DNA of 64,000 nt from Perognathus longimembris pacificus. Its lineage: Eukaryota; Chordata; Mammalia; Rodentia; Heteromyidae. Location of the stretch: contig NC_063163.1 of the NCBI RefSeq assembly GCF_023159225.1, forward strand, positions 108,841,885 through 108,905,884, given 5' to 3'. Positions 9,953-21,236 of the stretch are shown piece after piece. Each line of letters opens with the position of its first letter. Within the stretch, counting starts at the first letter, position 1. A program made the translations under genes and the position numbers. The notes below the pieces were generated by a model, which searched no databases, was not told the DNA's origin, and saw nothing but the letters and a program-made list of their open reading frames with translations.

Positions 9953-10204
9953 TCTGATATTGTTATTTCCCTGCGGGGAGAGGGGAGGGTAGACTAGAAC
10001 ATATGGTAGCAGGGGGCCTGCATTCCTTTGTGGAAATACTTAGTTTCTTCCTGTAGGCACGTTCCTATATGCACAACAAGCAACAACTTACAGTTCTCCA
10101 AAGCCCCAATTTTGACAGCTGTTTTGGCAGTGGCTCACATGTATTGCCTATGGTATCTTTCTGGCATCTGAGTTTGCTCCCTATAAATCCCCAAGACTAA
10201 AGTT

Positions 10205-10375
10205 CTCCGACTCATGCCATGATTTAGTGTCCAGATCAAACGCTATCTCCATGAGGAAGCTTTTCCTACTCGTAGATACTGTGATTTCTCTCCTAACCAC
10301 ATCCGGATGATAAGGCACTGACCATACTTTCCTTGACTTTGCTGCTGAAACTTCCTCCTTGCTCTTGAGGAGATC
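10205..10375 (+). mobile_element. L2-like LINE relic
   Basis: The order 'ccagatcaaacgctatctcc', 'gaggaagcttttcctact' and 'actttgctgctgaaacttcc' resembles the L2 3' region. It is ancient and diverged. Confidence 0.4.
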
Positions 10376-11370
10376 AAGTAGATACAGAGAAGAATTATCT
10401 TTAGATATTTGTTCAACGAACGCCCTGCATCGACTACTAATAATGCCCCTTGACAAGCTGATTTTTCACTCTCGCTTGGAAATAGCTTTTTTCTACACAA
10501 GGGAAAAGCTTGCCTGCTTTTGGTTTAAACCACAAAGTTTATTTTTGAAATTGGATTTTATTTCCTCCTGGAATTGCGGAATCTTTAACCTAGCAGAAAG
10601 GAATAATTGGACTTTTCAATGATAGAACTTCATAGCTGTTAGTGATTTTACCAGACATCAGTCAGAATGTACATTTAGGATGCAAACTTACAAATCAAGC
10701 TCTTTTGCTTTGTTTAGAAATCAGTGTCTTCCCATTCTAGAATGCTTAAAGCTTACGGTTGAATTTCTTATTGCAAATCAGCTTCAACATGATTGTTCTG
10801 GGCATTGTTTTTTCATTATTATTAAAGGCAGATGCATAGATTGCTTTCTTAGATTTAGTCTGAAACTATTCAAAATCAGTGATAATTGGACATTTGGTAA
10901 TAGTCTTTACATAGTGAATGTAGTGTTTATTTCATGGTAACTTTTTCCAAAATATAGTCCCAGAATATTAGTTTCTTAAAATGTATCCCAAAACAGCCCA
11001 TCTTAAAAACTGGGTGACAAACTTACATGATACCAGACTCAAACAGACTAAGTTTTTAAGCAAATTCAATATCTGAATTATTTCAAGGACACAAGACAGC
11101 CCTACAAATACCATCATGTTTGTAGTCCATGAAGGGAGAAAGGGGGAAAGATCAACACCTAATGCATGAGATTTCCACAGCAGTCTGCTCTAAGTCTCTA
11201 AATTTCTCAGAAGTCCTAGCTAGTGACTGCCATTTGCTTCCTATTGGACAAAACTGGGTTGCCTGATTTTGGGAGTAGGGGAGAATAGTGTAACAGCAAA
11301 GACCTCTGGGAAATGTAGTTTTTAGGTGAATACGATGAGCTATTATAGTTCAATTTTGTTCTATAAGAAA
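10376..11370. other. AT-rich unassigned sequence
   Basis: No interspersed repeat is recognised and the open frames (for example 10359-10622 and 10680-10940) have no domain character. The sequence is AT-rich and low in CpG. Confidence 0.35.
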
Positions 11371-11379
11371 TATGAAGAG

Positions 11380-11572
11380 GGCTGGGAATATGGCCTAGTG
11401 TCAAGAGTGCTTGCCTCGTATACATGAAGCCCTGAGTTCGATTCCCCAGCACCACATATATAGAAAATGGCCAGAAGTGGCGCTGTAGCTCAAGTGGCAG
11501 AGTGCTAGCCTTGAGCAAAAAGAAGCCAGGGACAGTGCTCAGGCCCTGAGTCCAAGACCAGGACTGGCAAAA

Positions 11573-11630
<58 letters not shown>
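11380..11630 (+). mobile_element. IDL-Geo SINE whose tail became (TA)n
   Basis: The element has both monomers and an A tail that passes into about 20 TA units. A 9-bp duplication tatgaagag lies immediately before it (11371-11379) and immediately after the TA run (11631-11639). The microsatellite is therefore inside the insertion and evolved from its tail. Confidence 0.93.

Positions 11631-11632
<2 letters not shown>
11591..11632. repeat. (TA)n microsatellite
   Basis: An uninterrupted TA run directly follows the A tail of the SINE at 11380 and lies inside its target-site duplications. Confidence 0.95.
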
Positions 11633-11636
<4 letters not shown>

Positions 11637-11639
11637 GAG

Positions 11640-12744
11640 CTATTGGGTTGCCAAGTAGCCCTAGCTCACACATCTATTTCATTCAGACTGAACCATATCA
11701 CTGAGCCAGGAACATCAGATCAAATGAAAACAAATTTTTGCAAAGACTAAAAACCAAAATAATTATTCTTAGGACAAAGTAAATCCATTGGTGATTTCAT
11801 TAACAGGACATGGAAATCATCGTCATCTTTTTGTGTTTGCTTAAATGCAATACTTGAGTTCAAGTTTTAGAAAGTAGGGATTGGAATGCTTCAAATTGTT
11901 CAATTTTAAATGAATTCTGCTTTAGTAACATTTCACAGAAATGAATCTAAATCAGAACAAAAACCTGTAGGGTATAACAAGACTCACAATTTCTTTACAA
12001 AAACAGTAACGCACCAGTAACCACAAGGCAATAAAGAAAAATTAGAGAACTAGATCACAAGGGAAGAAATAATGGAAACCATTAGAGACTCAAAAAGCAG
12101 AAAGCCACCAAGAGAAGATGAATGACCTCACAAATGTTATCACTGTTTCCCAAAAAGCTACAAGGAAAACCATTTAGTGAAAGTATTGATATAGACCCTG
12201 TACCCCCCCCCCCACACACACAAGAAATAAGAGAGCACAGACATAATCAGTCAACAAAGTCTTTGAAAGGAGATTATAAAATACTCTCCAGGAAGGGATG
12301 AGGGGTCTACATGTACAAACCGCAAAGTCAAACTTAAATGACATTGTAGCTTCAGAAAGGCAGGGCAGTCCCTGTGACTACAGTTCCTGTGCAAGGGTGC
12401 AGTAAAAGCAAAGTGATGAGTTGAATTCTCCAGATGCTCCAGAGTAGATTCAAGGAGAGAAAATGACAAGCAGCATCAAGTTGTGATGTCATGGGACAAA
12501 TCCATCGCCTATCATCACAAGCCCTTACAGTAAAGGGGAGAGGGCAGACCGCATGGAGTCCTAGGTGTGAGGTTCTCCTCCTGTCTAAAGAATAATACTT
12601 CAAGTGAAAAGCAAATTAGTAAATCCTGCGTAGGGATGCAGTGCTACTGGCATATGCTGATAGTCTATTTTTCCCCATTCACACAGGTACACAGGTGCAA
12701 GAATGTACATACATGCATCTTCATGATGAAGTTTAGGTGTTTCC
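11640..12744. other. unassigned sequence with a C8/CA stretch
   Basis: No repeat family is recognised apart from a short C run followed by CA units near 12203-12222. There is no coding evidence. Confidence 0.35.
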
Positions 12745-12963
12745 TTTTTTTTTTTTTTTTGTTGTTGTTGTTGTTTTTTCAAGTCCTGGGGCTTGAACTC
12801 TGGGCTTGGGCACTGTCCTTGAGATTCTTTTGCTCAAGGCTAGCACTCTACCACTTGAGCCACAGTGGCACTTCCGGCTTTTTCTGTTTATGTGGTACTG
12901 AGGAACCAAACCCAGGGCTCATGTATGCTACATAAGGACTCTACCACTAAGCCACATTCCTAG
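12745..12963 (-). mobile_element. IDL-Geo SINE, older variant
   Basis: T and TTG runs are followed by the Geo monomer ('tctgggcttgggcactgtcc', 'ctctaccacttgagccacag') and the ID-like head ('gtggtactgaggaacc', 'taagccacattcctagg'). The 'gtactgagga' variant differs from the 'gtgctgggga' of the younger copies. Confidence 0.85.
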
Positions 12964-12964
12964 G

Positions 12965-13215
12965 TTTTTTTTTTGGTTGTTTGTGGCGAACTCAGTGCCT
13001 GGGCACTGTCCCTGAGCTTTTTCCTTTTTTTTTTGTTTTTCCTCAAGGCTAGCACTCTGCCACTTGAGCCACAGCTCCACTTCTGTTTTTTTGGTGGTTA
13101 GTTAGAGAGAACAGTCTTACGGGCTTTCCTGCCCAGGCTGGCTTTGAACCGCGATCTTCAGATTTCAGACTCCTGAATAGCTAGGATTACAGGTGTAAGC
13201 CACCAGTGTCTAGCC
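12965..13215 (-). mobile_element. B1/Geo chimeric SINE
   Basis: It follows the previous SINE in the same orientation. The Geo module ('agtgcctgggcactgtccct') contains an internal T-run insertion, and the B1 head ends 'aggtgtaagccaccag'. Confidence 0.85.
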
Positions 13216-13335
13216 ATGGTGAAAAGTTAAAAAAAAAAAGCTTTCTCCGTGGTTATGCCAAATCTCTGCTGAATGAAATAAATGGCCATATAGCAAATGA
13301 TAGCAAATAATATAAACCTAGATGATTTTCTTATT

Positions 13336-13635
13336 GTATTTTTTTCCTTCTGGTGCTACTGGATTTTGAACTCAGTTCCTCCTACTTCCTAGCCAGAGGC
13401 ACTACCACTTGAGCCATGCCCCCAGACTCTTTTTTGCTTTACTTACCTTTTGCATAGGGTCCCATATTTTAGCTTGTGGCCAGCCTTGAACCACATTCCC
13501 TCTACATCATTTCTCTTCCAGTAGCTAGTACAATAGGCAACCACTATGCCTGGTTGAGATGGGATGTCATTCATTTTTGCCTAGGCTGCATTTCGAGTAG
13601 CTATGAGTACAGACGTGAGCCGTCACTTCTGGCTT
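13336..13635 (-). mobile_element. older tRNA/B1 composite SINE
   Basis: An inverted tRNA-like part ('tttgaactcagttcctccta', 'cactaccacttgagccatgc') joins a long middle and an inverted B1-like part ('gcctaggctgcatttcgag'). Its order matches the copies at 55850-56160 and 46148-46440. It resembles a composite SINE I recall from beaver, so the family may predate Geomyoidea. Confidence 0.6.
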
Positions 13636-14316
13636 CTTATTGCCTTCATTCATTTATTCTGGAATTTTTCTGTTTAAAAATTATATAAAATAATGGATTT
13701 GTCATTACATTTCTATACACTTCTATAATGTACTGTAACCATAGACCTTTTTATTAAGGAATTGCTAAATCCAAAGCTCTGTCTAAAGCCTGGGGAACAA
13801 AGACTAACACTTCTCCCTATAAAGATATCAGAACCTACAGTGATAGAGTCCCAGCTGCTGATTGCTCAGGTGTTCAACTGAGAAAACATTTCAGGAAGAG
13901 GGAGGGCAGGGTGCTCAGAGAACTAGGAGGAATTCCCCTGCTAGAACTTGAGATGGCCAGTTCCCGAGATGAGACCAGGAGAGGATGTGTTACAGGCAAG
14001 GGCAGGTGAGGGGAAGATGACAGATGTGAGTCTGCTCATTGTGTAGCTGGTGAAAAGTTATACAGACAGAAGGGAATAAGTGATTTGATCAAACGCGTCT
14101 AACTTGTATCTTAGATAGGTCAGTTTCATGGCAATGGAGAGGAAAGACTGAGAGGCCACTTGTATTAGAAGCAGAGAAACCCGTATGGAAACAACGGCAA
14201 GAACTGAAGAGACAGAGGAAGAGGGAAGAGCTGAAGGAGGGAGCAGATGTGAGGGTGTGGGGTGGATTGTGTGATGTGGGCGAGAGACACAGCTGGATGT
14301 TGTGGTTGGTATAAAT
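13636..14316. other. unassigned sequence
   Basis: Nothing coding or repetitive is recognised. A purine-biased stretch lies near 14190-14240. Confidence 0.3.
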
Positions 14317-14325
14317 GGGGCTTCC

Positions 14326-14527
14326 GGACTGGGAATGTGGCTTAGTGGTAGAGTGTTTGCCTAGCATGCCCAAAGCCCTGGGTTCGATTCCTCAGCACCA
14401 CATAAGCAGAAAAAGCCAGAAGTGGCGCTGTGACTGGAGGTAGAGTGCTAGCCTTGAGCAAAAAGAAGCCAGGGACAGTGCTCAGGCCCGGAGTTCAAGG
14501 TCCAGAACTAGCCTAAATAAATAAAAT
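14326..14527 (+). mobile_element. IDL-Geo SINE
   Basis: Both monomers are present and the tail is 'ctaaataaataaaat'. The flanks ggggcttcc (14317-14325) and ggtgcttcc (14528-14536) form a duplication with one mismatch. Confidence 0.9.
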
Positions 14528-14627
14528 GGTGCTTCCAAGATGGAAGGACAGGAGATGTTTAGATCCAAATGGGTGACAGAATTCAGTCTCCTGTCTCAAA
14601 AGAGAATTGCAACAACAGCAGTCTTAT

Positions 14628-14628
<1 letters not shown>

Positions 14629-14682
<54 letters not shown>

Positions 14683-14692
14683 GTCTCTACCA
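14629..14692. repeat. (CT)n microsatellite
   Basis: A near-perfect CT run ends in CTGT units. Serine/leucine and arginine/glutamate repeat frames across it are artefacts. Confidence 0.95.
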
Positions 14693-15106
14693 TTCTCTAT
14701 TTTGTTACTTAGAGGTTCAAAATGGAAAACTGAAGCCAAGTCCAAAGAGAGGTTAATATTCTCTGTGGGGAAGAACAGTAAACATGTTCTTGAACTGTTT
14801 ACCAGCCAAACAAACACCATAATTGTTTGTTAGCAGAAGAAATTATGAGTTTATTTTAGGCCATTAGCATCTATTACTGAATTAAATTGTGTTTGTATTC
14901 TGTAAAGCTGCAATGTTTCACTGGAGGAAAAGTTTAGCCTACATTTTCTACTTCAGTGTGCCCAGGAAAGCTTACAGCATGAGCTAAGCAAACTAAAAAT
15001 TAAAGTTAACATAAGCAAGGGGCTGGTAAATAAATTTGACATTTAAAGCTTCAGTTACCAACCAGAATTCAGTAACAGTATGGGCTTTTTTTTTCCCATT
15101 ACAATT

Positions 15107-15312
15107 TTTTTTTTTTTGGCCAGTCCTGGGGCTTGGACTCAGGGCCTGAGCACTGTCCCTGGCTTCTTCTTGCTCAAGGCTAGCACTCTGCCACTTGAGC
15201 CACAGCGCCCCTTCTGGCCATTTTCTGTATATGTGGTGCTGGGGAATCGAACCCAGGGCCTCATGTATATGAGGCAAGCACTCTTGCCACTAGGCCATAT
15301 CCCCAGCCCCTG
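15107..15312 (-). mobile_element. IDL-Geo SINE
   Basis: A T run is followed by both monomers in inverse order, ending 'catatccccagcccc'. The duplication tacaatt occurs at 15100-15106 and 15313-15319. Confidence 0.92.
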
Positions 15313-15345
15313 TACAATTGTTTTTAAGTAAAGAAGTTTTCATGC

Positions 15346-15556
15346 TAAGCTGAGCACTGATGGTTCATGCTCATAACCCTAGCAACTCACGAGGCTGAGA
15401 CCTGAGGTTTGTGGTTCCAAGGCAGGCAGGAAAGTCTGGAGACTCTTATCTCCAATTAATCACAGGAAACTGGAAGTTGAGCTGTGGCTGTGTTAGAGCA
15501 CTATCCTGGAGCAAAAGAGCATCTGGGCCCTGAGCTCAAGCCCAACAACAACAACG
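15346..15556 (+). mobile_element. B1/Geo chimeric SINE
   Basis: The B1-like head ('gagcactgatggttcatgct') and Geo module ('ggaagttgagctgtggctgt') end in AAC repeats. It is diverged and lies 33 bp from an IDL-Geo copy in the opposite orientation. Confidence 0.82.
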
Positions 15557-15603
15557 AAGGAAAGAATGAAAAGAAAAAGTAAGTTTTTGTTCAAAAGTTG
15601 CCT

Positions 15604-15805
15604 GCATTTATTTATTTATTTGGCCAGTCCTGGGGCTTGAACTGGGCACTGTCCCAGAGCCTCTTTTGCTCAAGGCTAGCACTCTACCAGTTGAGCCACA
15701 GCGCCACTTCTGGCTTTTATCTGTTTATGTGGGACTGAGGAATCGAACCCAGGACTTCATGCATGCTAGGCGAGCTCTCTACCGCTCAGCCACGTTCCCA
15801 GTCCG
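15604..15805 (-). mobile_element. IDL-Geo SINE, older variant
   Basis: The tail has become TTTA repeats. The Geo monomer has a short internal deletion and the ID head shows 'gggactgaggaatcgaaccc'. The duplication gttgcct flanks it at 15597-15603 and 15806-15812. Confidence 0.9.
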
Positions 15806-15812
15806 GTTGCCT

Positions 15813-16440
15813 CACTTGTTCTCTCACTTTCTGCATGCCATTTATTTTGTGCCATGGGCAGGGTTCTTTCAATTATACAACTACAAGAAAAATAGATTCT
15901 TTTTAACCTAATATCCTTTCCAGATACGGGGACAGGAATTAGGTAAATTGAGATAGGCCCTTGAAACTGCCTCTAAATACTTTGCTTTGGAAATACTTGA
16001 AAGTGAAGTTTAGAAGAAGCTTTCCATGAGGTTCAAAGGCTAAAAGGAGTCCTAAGAAAACTTTCAGGTGTGTGGGGACAAGCTTCACCCAGGGTCTTTG
16101 CTGAGGCTGTGATCTGAAGAGGCCTAGTTTGGGCCACTAGCAATTGCACCTAAACTCTCTTCAGGCCCAGCCATCCTGTACTGTGGTTTCTTCCATGGAG
16201 ATGCGATGTACATGCAAATACAAACTAAACAGCTGAGATGGAGAACCCTTCAGGGGCCTGACTCCCTGCAGTGGACAAAGATAGAATTTCTAAAGCTTCA
16301 TGACTGGGGTTGCATAGGGGCCATGGGTGAAAAGTAGGGGGAGAAAGAAGAGCTGGAAATAGTAGACTGGCTAGTGCACTGCAGGATTTAGAGGTGGAAC
16401 ACGATTCTAACAAAGACAAAATAGACATTAAGACATGTAC
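15813..16440. other. unassigned sequence
   Basis: No repeat family, RNA gene or coding exon is recognised. Confidence 0.3.
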
Positions 16441-16444
16441 TTAC

Positions 16445-16505
16445 TGGGAACAGTGGTGCACCCCTAAGATTCCAACATCTTGACAGGTTGTGAGAAAAAC
16501 TGTCT
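16445..16505 (+). mobile_element. short B1-like fragment
   Basis: The segment 'ctgggaacagtggtgcaccc' followed by 'aagattccaacatcttgac' resembles a diverged 7SL-derived head without its 3' part. Confidence 0.35.
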
Positions 16506-16639
16506 TTTCTGTCAAAGTGGGTTGCTTAAAAGTTCCTGCTTTAGCTGGGTAGTTTGGCCCTCGTTAAGGAAAAGAGGAACACCTTTGGGATAAGGAAGGG
16601 TCTTTTGAAATACGAGGTTTTGTCTTAAATTGGTTTCTT

Positions 16640-17008
16640 TTCAAGATGGACTTAAGACACACCTCAGATTGTACAAGAAATAACAGAGGATGCAGGTATA
16701 TTTTGAGATTATATGAGTATTGTTAATCTTATATCAAAATTACCGTATGTAGATATATTTTGCCCTATTCCAACTATCCAATCAGGGGCAGAATATGAAC
16801 CTGAGCTCAATCAATCTGAGCAGAGGGGTGGAGCCTGCTGCATTAGGGATAAATGGGGGGAGGGGGCTACTTGCTTTGTGTGTTTGCTTGCCAGATTTTT
16901 GGCTGGTGGAACACACTTCTGGAGAAGTAAATTTTGCCTTGCTGAGACAATTCTTTATTTTTATGTCTATCATTTTGACTCCAGTTTTTGGAAAACATAT
17001 TTATAACA
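16640..17008 (+). mobile_element. possible LTR remnant
   Basis: A segment with 'ccaatcaggggcagaatatg', a TATA-like 'gggataaatgggg', a T/G-rich stretch and 'gagaagtaaattttgcctt' has the order expected of an LTR U3-R-U5. Boundaries and duplication are not visible and no clear AATAAA is present. The assignment is weak. Confidence 0.3.
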
Positions 17009-17080
17009 GAGGCTGAGATAAGAAGATCATGAGTTTGAAACTAGGATTGGATGTATAGGGAGACCCCATCTACAAAGAAT
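17009..17080 (+). mobile_element. B1-like fragment
   Basis: The order 'gaggctgagataagaagatc', 'atgagtttgaaactagg' and 'gggagaccccatct' matches the second half of a B1/7SL-derived SINE. Confidence 0.5.
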
Positions 17081-17117
17081 TGCATTAGAGTTGCCCAGAG
17101 AAAAAGAACCAATAGAA

Positions 17118-17204
17118 GGTAGGTAGTAAGTAAGTGGGTAGGTAGGTAGACAGACAGATAGACAGACAGACAGACTGACAGATACGTACATACATACATA
17201 CATG
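17118..17204. repeat. compound GTAG/GACA/TACA tetranucleotide array
   Basis: Successive blocks of GTAG, GACA and TACA units occur with imperfect phases. Short open frames across it are artefacts. Confidence 0.9.
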
Positions 17205-17529
17205 GACTTGACCAAAAGTTACAGGTTTCATGAGGGGCTAAAATGGGGTTGTAAGTGTACCTCCTTTCTACTATTCCATGTTGCATTCAAAGTTCTCTGC
17301 CAAGGGATATCCTCTGCCTGTTTGCTTTTGAAAACAACTTGCTGTCCTGGTTTAAAATCCCCTTAAAAGCCTTTCAAAGGACATAGCCAGGATGGCTTCT
17401 TACAGAGAACTAAAAACACCCACAATTTTGGAGCCTACGCATTGTCCTCAAGCTTATCTGTCCAGGATTATGCACTGGCTAATGATCAGATTGCTTCACC
17501 AATGACTGTGATTCTGGAGAGATCTTTCA
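17205..17529. other. unassigned sequence
   Basis: No repeat is recognised. This begins a stretch of about 3.2 kb without any recognisable lineage-specific SINE. Confidence 0.3.
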
Positions 17530-18430
17530 TGGAGGGTGGCCTCTGGCAGTGCCGAGGTGGCCGGGGACACAGCGCAGCACAGCGGGGGAGCTCTTGACCT
17601 GCCTGCCCCAGAGCTGGGGCACACGCAGCAGGACAGAGAGAGGAGAGGGAAGGTAATTACCTATGCGGGAGTAGTGAGAGCAGGGCCATTATGGCCTTCA
17701 CACAAGCACAGCGGGACCAGTGCCCACAGCCGAGGAGGCAAAGCCGCGGCTTTTGCTTTGCTGCTCTGCCTCTGTGGCATTTCTCATCCTCCCGCTGTGT
17801 TTCTTCAAGGTCTCTCCTGGCAGACATCCATCGGGGTGGCCTTGATGATGCCCACTCACCACGTTAGGCCTGTTGCCTCCAATCAGCTTGCACTGCTTCT
17901 TGCATCCTTTATCCCTTTGCCTGGGGTGCTTCTCACTTGCTCGTGTGAGGCCACGCACGGCGATGGCGGGCTTCAGGAACTAGCCTGCTCCTTTCCCCAG
18001 GCTGCGAGGCGCAGGCCTGACAGACCCCAGGCCGGCCAGCAGGAGGCCCCGCCAGGCACTGGCGCCGGGCTTTGAGGGTGATAATGAGGCTCATTAGCAT
18101 TCACAGGTGGGAAGATGGAACTCGCTGTTTGTGTTCCCTCCTCAAAGCGCCGCCGTGGAGGGCTCCCTGAAAGAGAGGAAGAAGTGGCCTTCCAGAATCA
18201 TTTGCAGGTGTGAAAATGCTGCACACGGACATCTCCTCCTCCTAATTAATTTCAATCGTACCTTCCGCAGCGCCCATCCCTCGGCTCGTCTGGGCCGCGC
18301 CTGTATTTATTACCGTCTTGTTTGAGAAGGAGGACAGTGATTGACAACAGTCCTCTTTACAAATCCCAAGCCGGGGTATCATCGGGTTTTCTAATTGTGC
18401 CTGTTGGCACAATCTGCCTCCTCCTCCAGT
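17530..18430. promoter_or_regulatory. candidate conserved regulatory block, GC-rich then homeobox-site-rich
   Basis: A GC-rich part (about 17540-18075) leads into sequence with E-box CAGGTG (near 18104 and 18205), TAAT-containing sites ('ctaattaatttcaatcg' near 18241) and a perfect 8-bp inverted repeat (18394-18413). No SINE lies between 17205 and 20413. The open frame at 17536-18075 is a composition effect with no domain. Conservation cannot be tested here, so regulatory function is inference. Confidence 0.35.
18394..18413. repeat. perfect 8-bp inverted repeat, 4-nt loop
   Basis: The arms attgtgcc and ggcacaat are exact complements around tgtt. Half of it contains TTGGC, the NFI half-site, so it could be a protein-binding palindrome. 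Confidence 0.75.
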
Positions 18431-19371
18431 TGGATTGCTGAGTGGGAAGGCTTGTCGGTGTGGGATTCCGGGTCTGGGTAAGGTTTGGGGTCTGATATTC
18501 AGCTCCGGGGAGAACAGCATTGGGGGGGCTTTCACACCTGTCGGCGGGTGGTTGGGAGCCACTGTGAATGCAGCTGAAGGCTCCCGCCAACAGAAGCTCC
18601 ACAAACCAGGGTAACCCACGCATTGGGACAGGAAGAATGATCTGCAAAGGTCCTAGCAGAGAAATACAGCAAGAATGGCGCCTAGCTAACCCGGGCATAG
18701 CAAAACCTACTTGGGAAATGGTGGCCATCTGTAATGATGTCATCTATATTATGTCATTTTCTCCATAGCCATTTTCCCCCCCCTCCCCTTGAGTTCTGTG
18801 GAACTTTAGGTGTTCACTTAAATCGGAATGAGTTTCCTGGTACTCAGAGGCCCATCTAAGCCATCGGGGATTATAAGAAGATGCCACTTCTGGTTGGCAT
18901 TGAGTTCGGGGAGGACTTTTGCCCTTGAACTGTCAATCAACTTCCCATTTCTACAATAACTGCTATCTTAAGGTAACGGGTGAGTGAGCGGTGGCAGGGT
19001 CACCCTCTTTGGGGCTCTGGAATGTCTCTGGGGAATGGGGAGACAGAGAGATGTCACTGGGAGTGACCACCCAGGCTCCTCTGCAATGTACATGGTGATC
19101 TGTGGGTCTGGGGAAGAGAAAACGCATATCTCACAAAAATGTTGGGACTGTCCACATGGGGAGGATGCTTGGAACTCCTTGGAAGTTTAGGCTATGTCCA
19201 CACCTTCACGTATCCCCTCAGAACACTCATGATGCTCATCGGGAAAATAGACACTTCCCACGACCATCTTTCAGACTGATCATCGATGAGTCGATGAGAC
19301 TGAGCAGAGGGAAGAATGAATGTGGGAAATCTTGCTTAAGGCCCAGCTTTGGGTATTGCTTTTCCTTGGAC

Positions 19372-19372
<1 letters not shown>
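18431..19372. other. unassigned unique sequence
   Basis: No repeats are recognised other than a C run near 18778-18784. Open frames at 18242-18743 (minus) and 18984-19434 (plus) lack domains; the last one runs into the GT microsatellite. Confidence 0.3.

Positions 19373-19373
<1 letters not shown>

Positions 19374-19433
<60 letters not shown>
19374..19433. repeat. (GT)n microsatellite
   Basis: About 30 uninterrupted TG units. Valine/cysteine repeat frames across it are artefacts. Confidence 0.95.
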
Positions 19434-19434
<1 letters not shown>

Positions 19435-20413
19435 TATTAGTATACAGTTTCACATCTAAAACCTCTAACAGTACAGATTGCTACATTTCCTATGTTTTTT
19501 TCTTTTTTCTTTTTCTTATCATAAGTCATTTAAGTATTCTGTAAGCTCTAATAAGATAATTCTGGGAGGTCCAACAGTCCCCCTCAATAATTCTTAGGAC
19601 ATAGATGTAAGGAATCAGAGAGCCTGAGGCTACTTTATAAAACCAGCCAGACAGGAGAGTAGTCCTTTCTGATCTACTGAGGCCTCCAGCCCACCCGAGA
19701 GACAGCCTAGGACTCAGTCCTCAGAGGGGAGGCTTCAGAGTTTCTCCAGTTCCCATCACACAATGGACAGTTAGTTCTCATCCTAGAAGAACCTTCCTTG
19801 CTGCTCAGGAAGGACTGAGCAGCGACTGGGTGAGGGGAGGGCGACCCCTGGCTTCCATTAGGTTTTTCTTGCACAGAGACAATAAGGCCTCTGGCTCCCT
19901 GGGATGACAAGAAACATAAATTGATCATAAATTCATGGAAGAAGAAAAATAGTAAGGAAAAACACATAACTAATTTACCTGATTTATGAAGGTCATTAAC
20001 AACCTCCTAGGATGTTCTGATTCAGTTGAGACAGTAAATTTTAGGTGACAAGAATGACAACTGAGAAAAGTGAAGGGGAGAACACAAAGGGACACAGCCT
20101 TTTTCCCTGTGAGTCTCTCTGGCTTTGTCCTTGTGGAAATCCTGGCCCTCCTCTCCCTTGAGCCTCTCCCAGGGGGAACTTGAGTCATACTCTCCTCCTC
20201 TTCATTGGGATTGACTTCATTTGGAGCATCACTCGATTGTTGGGGCTTTTTGTTTTGTTTGGTTCTCTGTTTCCTGCCTGGTCCAAGCATAGTCTTTGAG
20301 ATTGTGGGATCTTCCATATTGGAGGACAATGATCTGCTTGTTTCTGGCTTCTCTTAACTAAAAATGAAAAATCATGTAGGTGTTGCAAAGCTAAAGATTG
20401 TTTATGTGCATTC
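19434..20413. other. unassigned sequence
   Basis: Minus-strand frames at 19707-19967 and 19970-20388 are open but contain no recognisable domain or convincing splice structure. Nothing else is supported. Confidence 0.3.
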
Positions 20414-20653
20414 TTTTTTGTTGTTGTTGTTGGTCATGGGGCTTGAACTCGGGGCTTGGGTGCTATCCCTGAGCTCTTTTGCTCAAGGCTAGTGCTCTAC
20501 CACTTTGCTTCACAGCGTCACTTCTGGCTTCTTGGTGGTTTAATTGGAGATAAGAGTCTCCTGGACTTTTCTTCCCTGGGCTGGCTTCAAACCATGATCT
20601 TCAGATCTCAGCCTTCTGAGTAGCTAGGCTTACAGGTGTGAGCCACGGAGCCC
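20414..20653 (-). mobile_element. B1/Geo chimeric SINE
   Basis: A TTG-repeat tail is followed by the Geo module ('cttgggtgctatccctgagc', 'tggtggtttaattggagat') and the B1 head ('tgatcttcagatctcagcct', 'aggtgtgagccac'). Confidence 0.88.
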
Positions 20654-21114
20654 CACTGTCCTTTCTTTCCAATAGACTATAGGACCAGATAGAAGCCTAA
20701 GGGACTTCAGTGATCAACTATTTCAGTGTTTCCCAGAGAACACAGGGTGATTACAGAATGCCAAAAGACAAATTACTTGTAATTTTAATAAGTAATACTT
20801 TGATTCACAATATAAAATTGTAACCAGTGAAAGGAAACCACACTTTCAAGGATACATGGGTGACTATGTACATGAATGTGACAATAGTCCTAAGATTTGT
20901 GTGGATGGGTCAAGTTTGGGAGAAGGACTCCTATTTTTTTTTTTCTTTCAACAGGAAAATTGAAGCCTAGGAGACAAAAGACCAGGCCAGGACCACAGTG
21001 AATTCCTTAAAAAAACCGAAGGTTCATAGCCAGGTCAGTACATTGTAGCATGATTGTAGTTATGACTGTCCGTCCTATCATTTTAAACTCTTGTCTCAGC
21101 TACACAGGACCACT

Positions 21115-21235
21115 AACAGTAGTAACACAGCTACAACCCATTAAGTTCACATTGTATGTCAAAGCACTGTTCTAAGTTCTTTTCACTCATGAGTAAAATG
21201 CTTTCACACATCAAATTGTTTATGTATTTATGTTT
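21115..21235 (-). mobile_element. MIR-like relic
   Basis: The segment 'ttgtatgtcaaagcactgtt' with 'ctaagttcttttcactcatg' resembles the 3' half of a MIR in reverse complement. It is ancient. Confidence 0.4.
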
Positions 21236-21236
21236 G

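Noticed and set aside
17536..18075. 179-residue open frame in the GC-rich block
   Set aside because: No domain, no splice or promoter structure, and an antisense frame overlaps it. GC-rich sequence has fewer stop codons.
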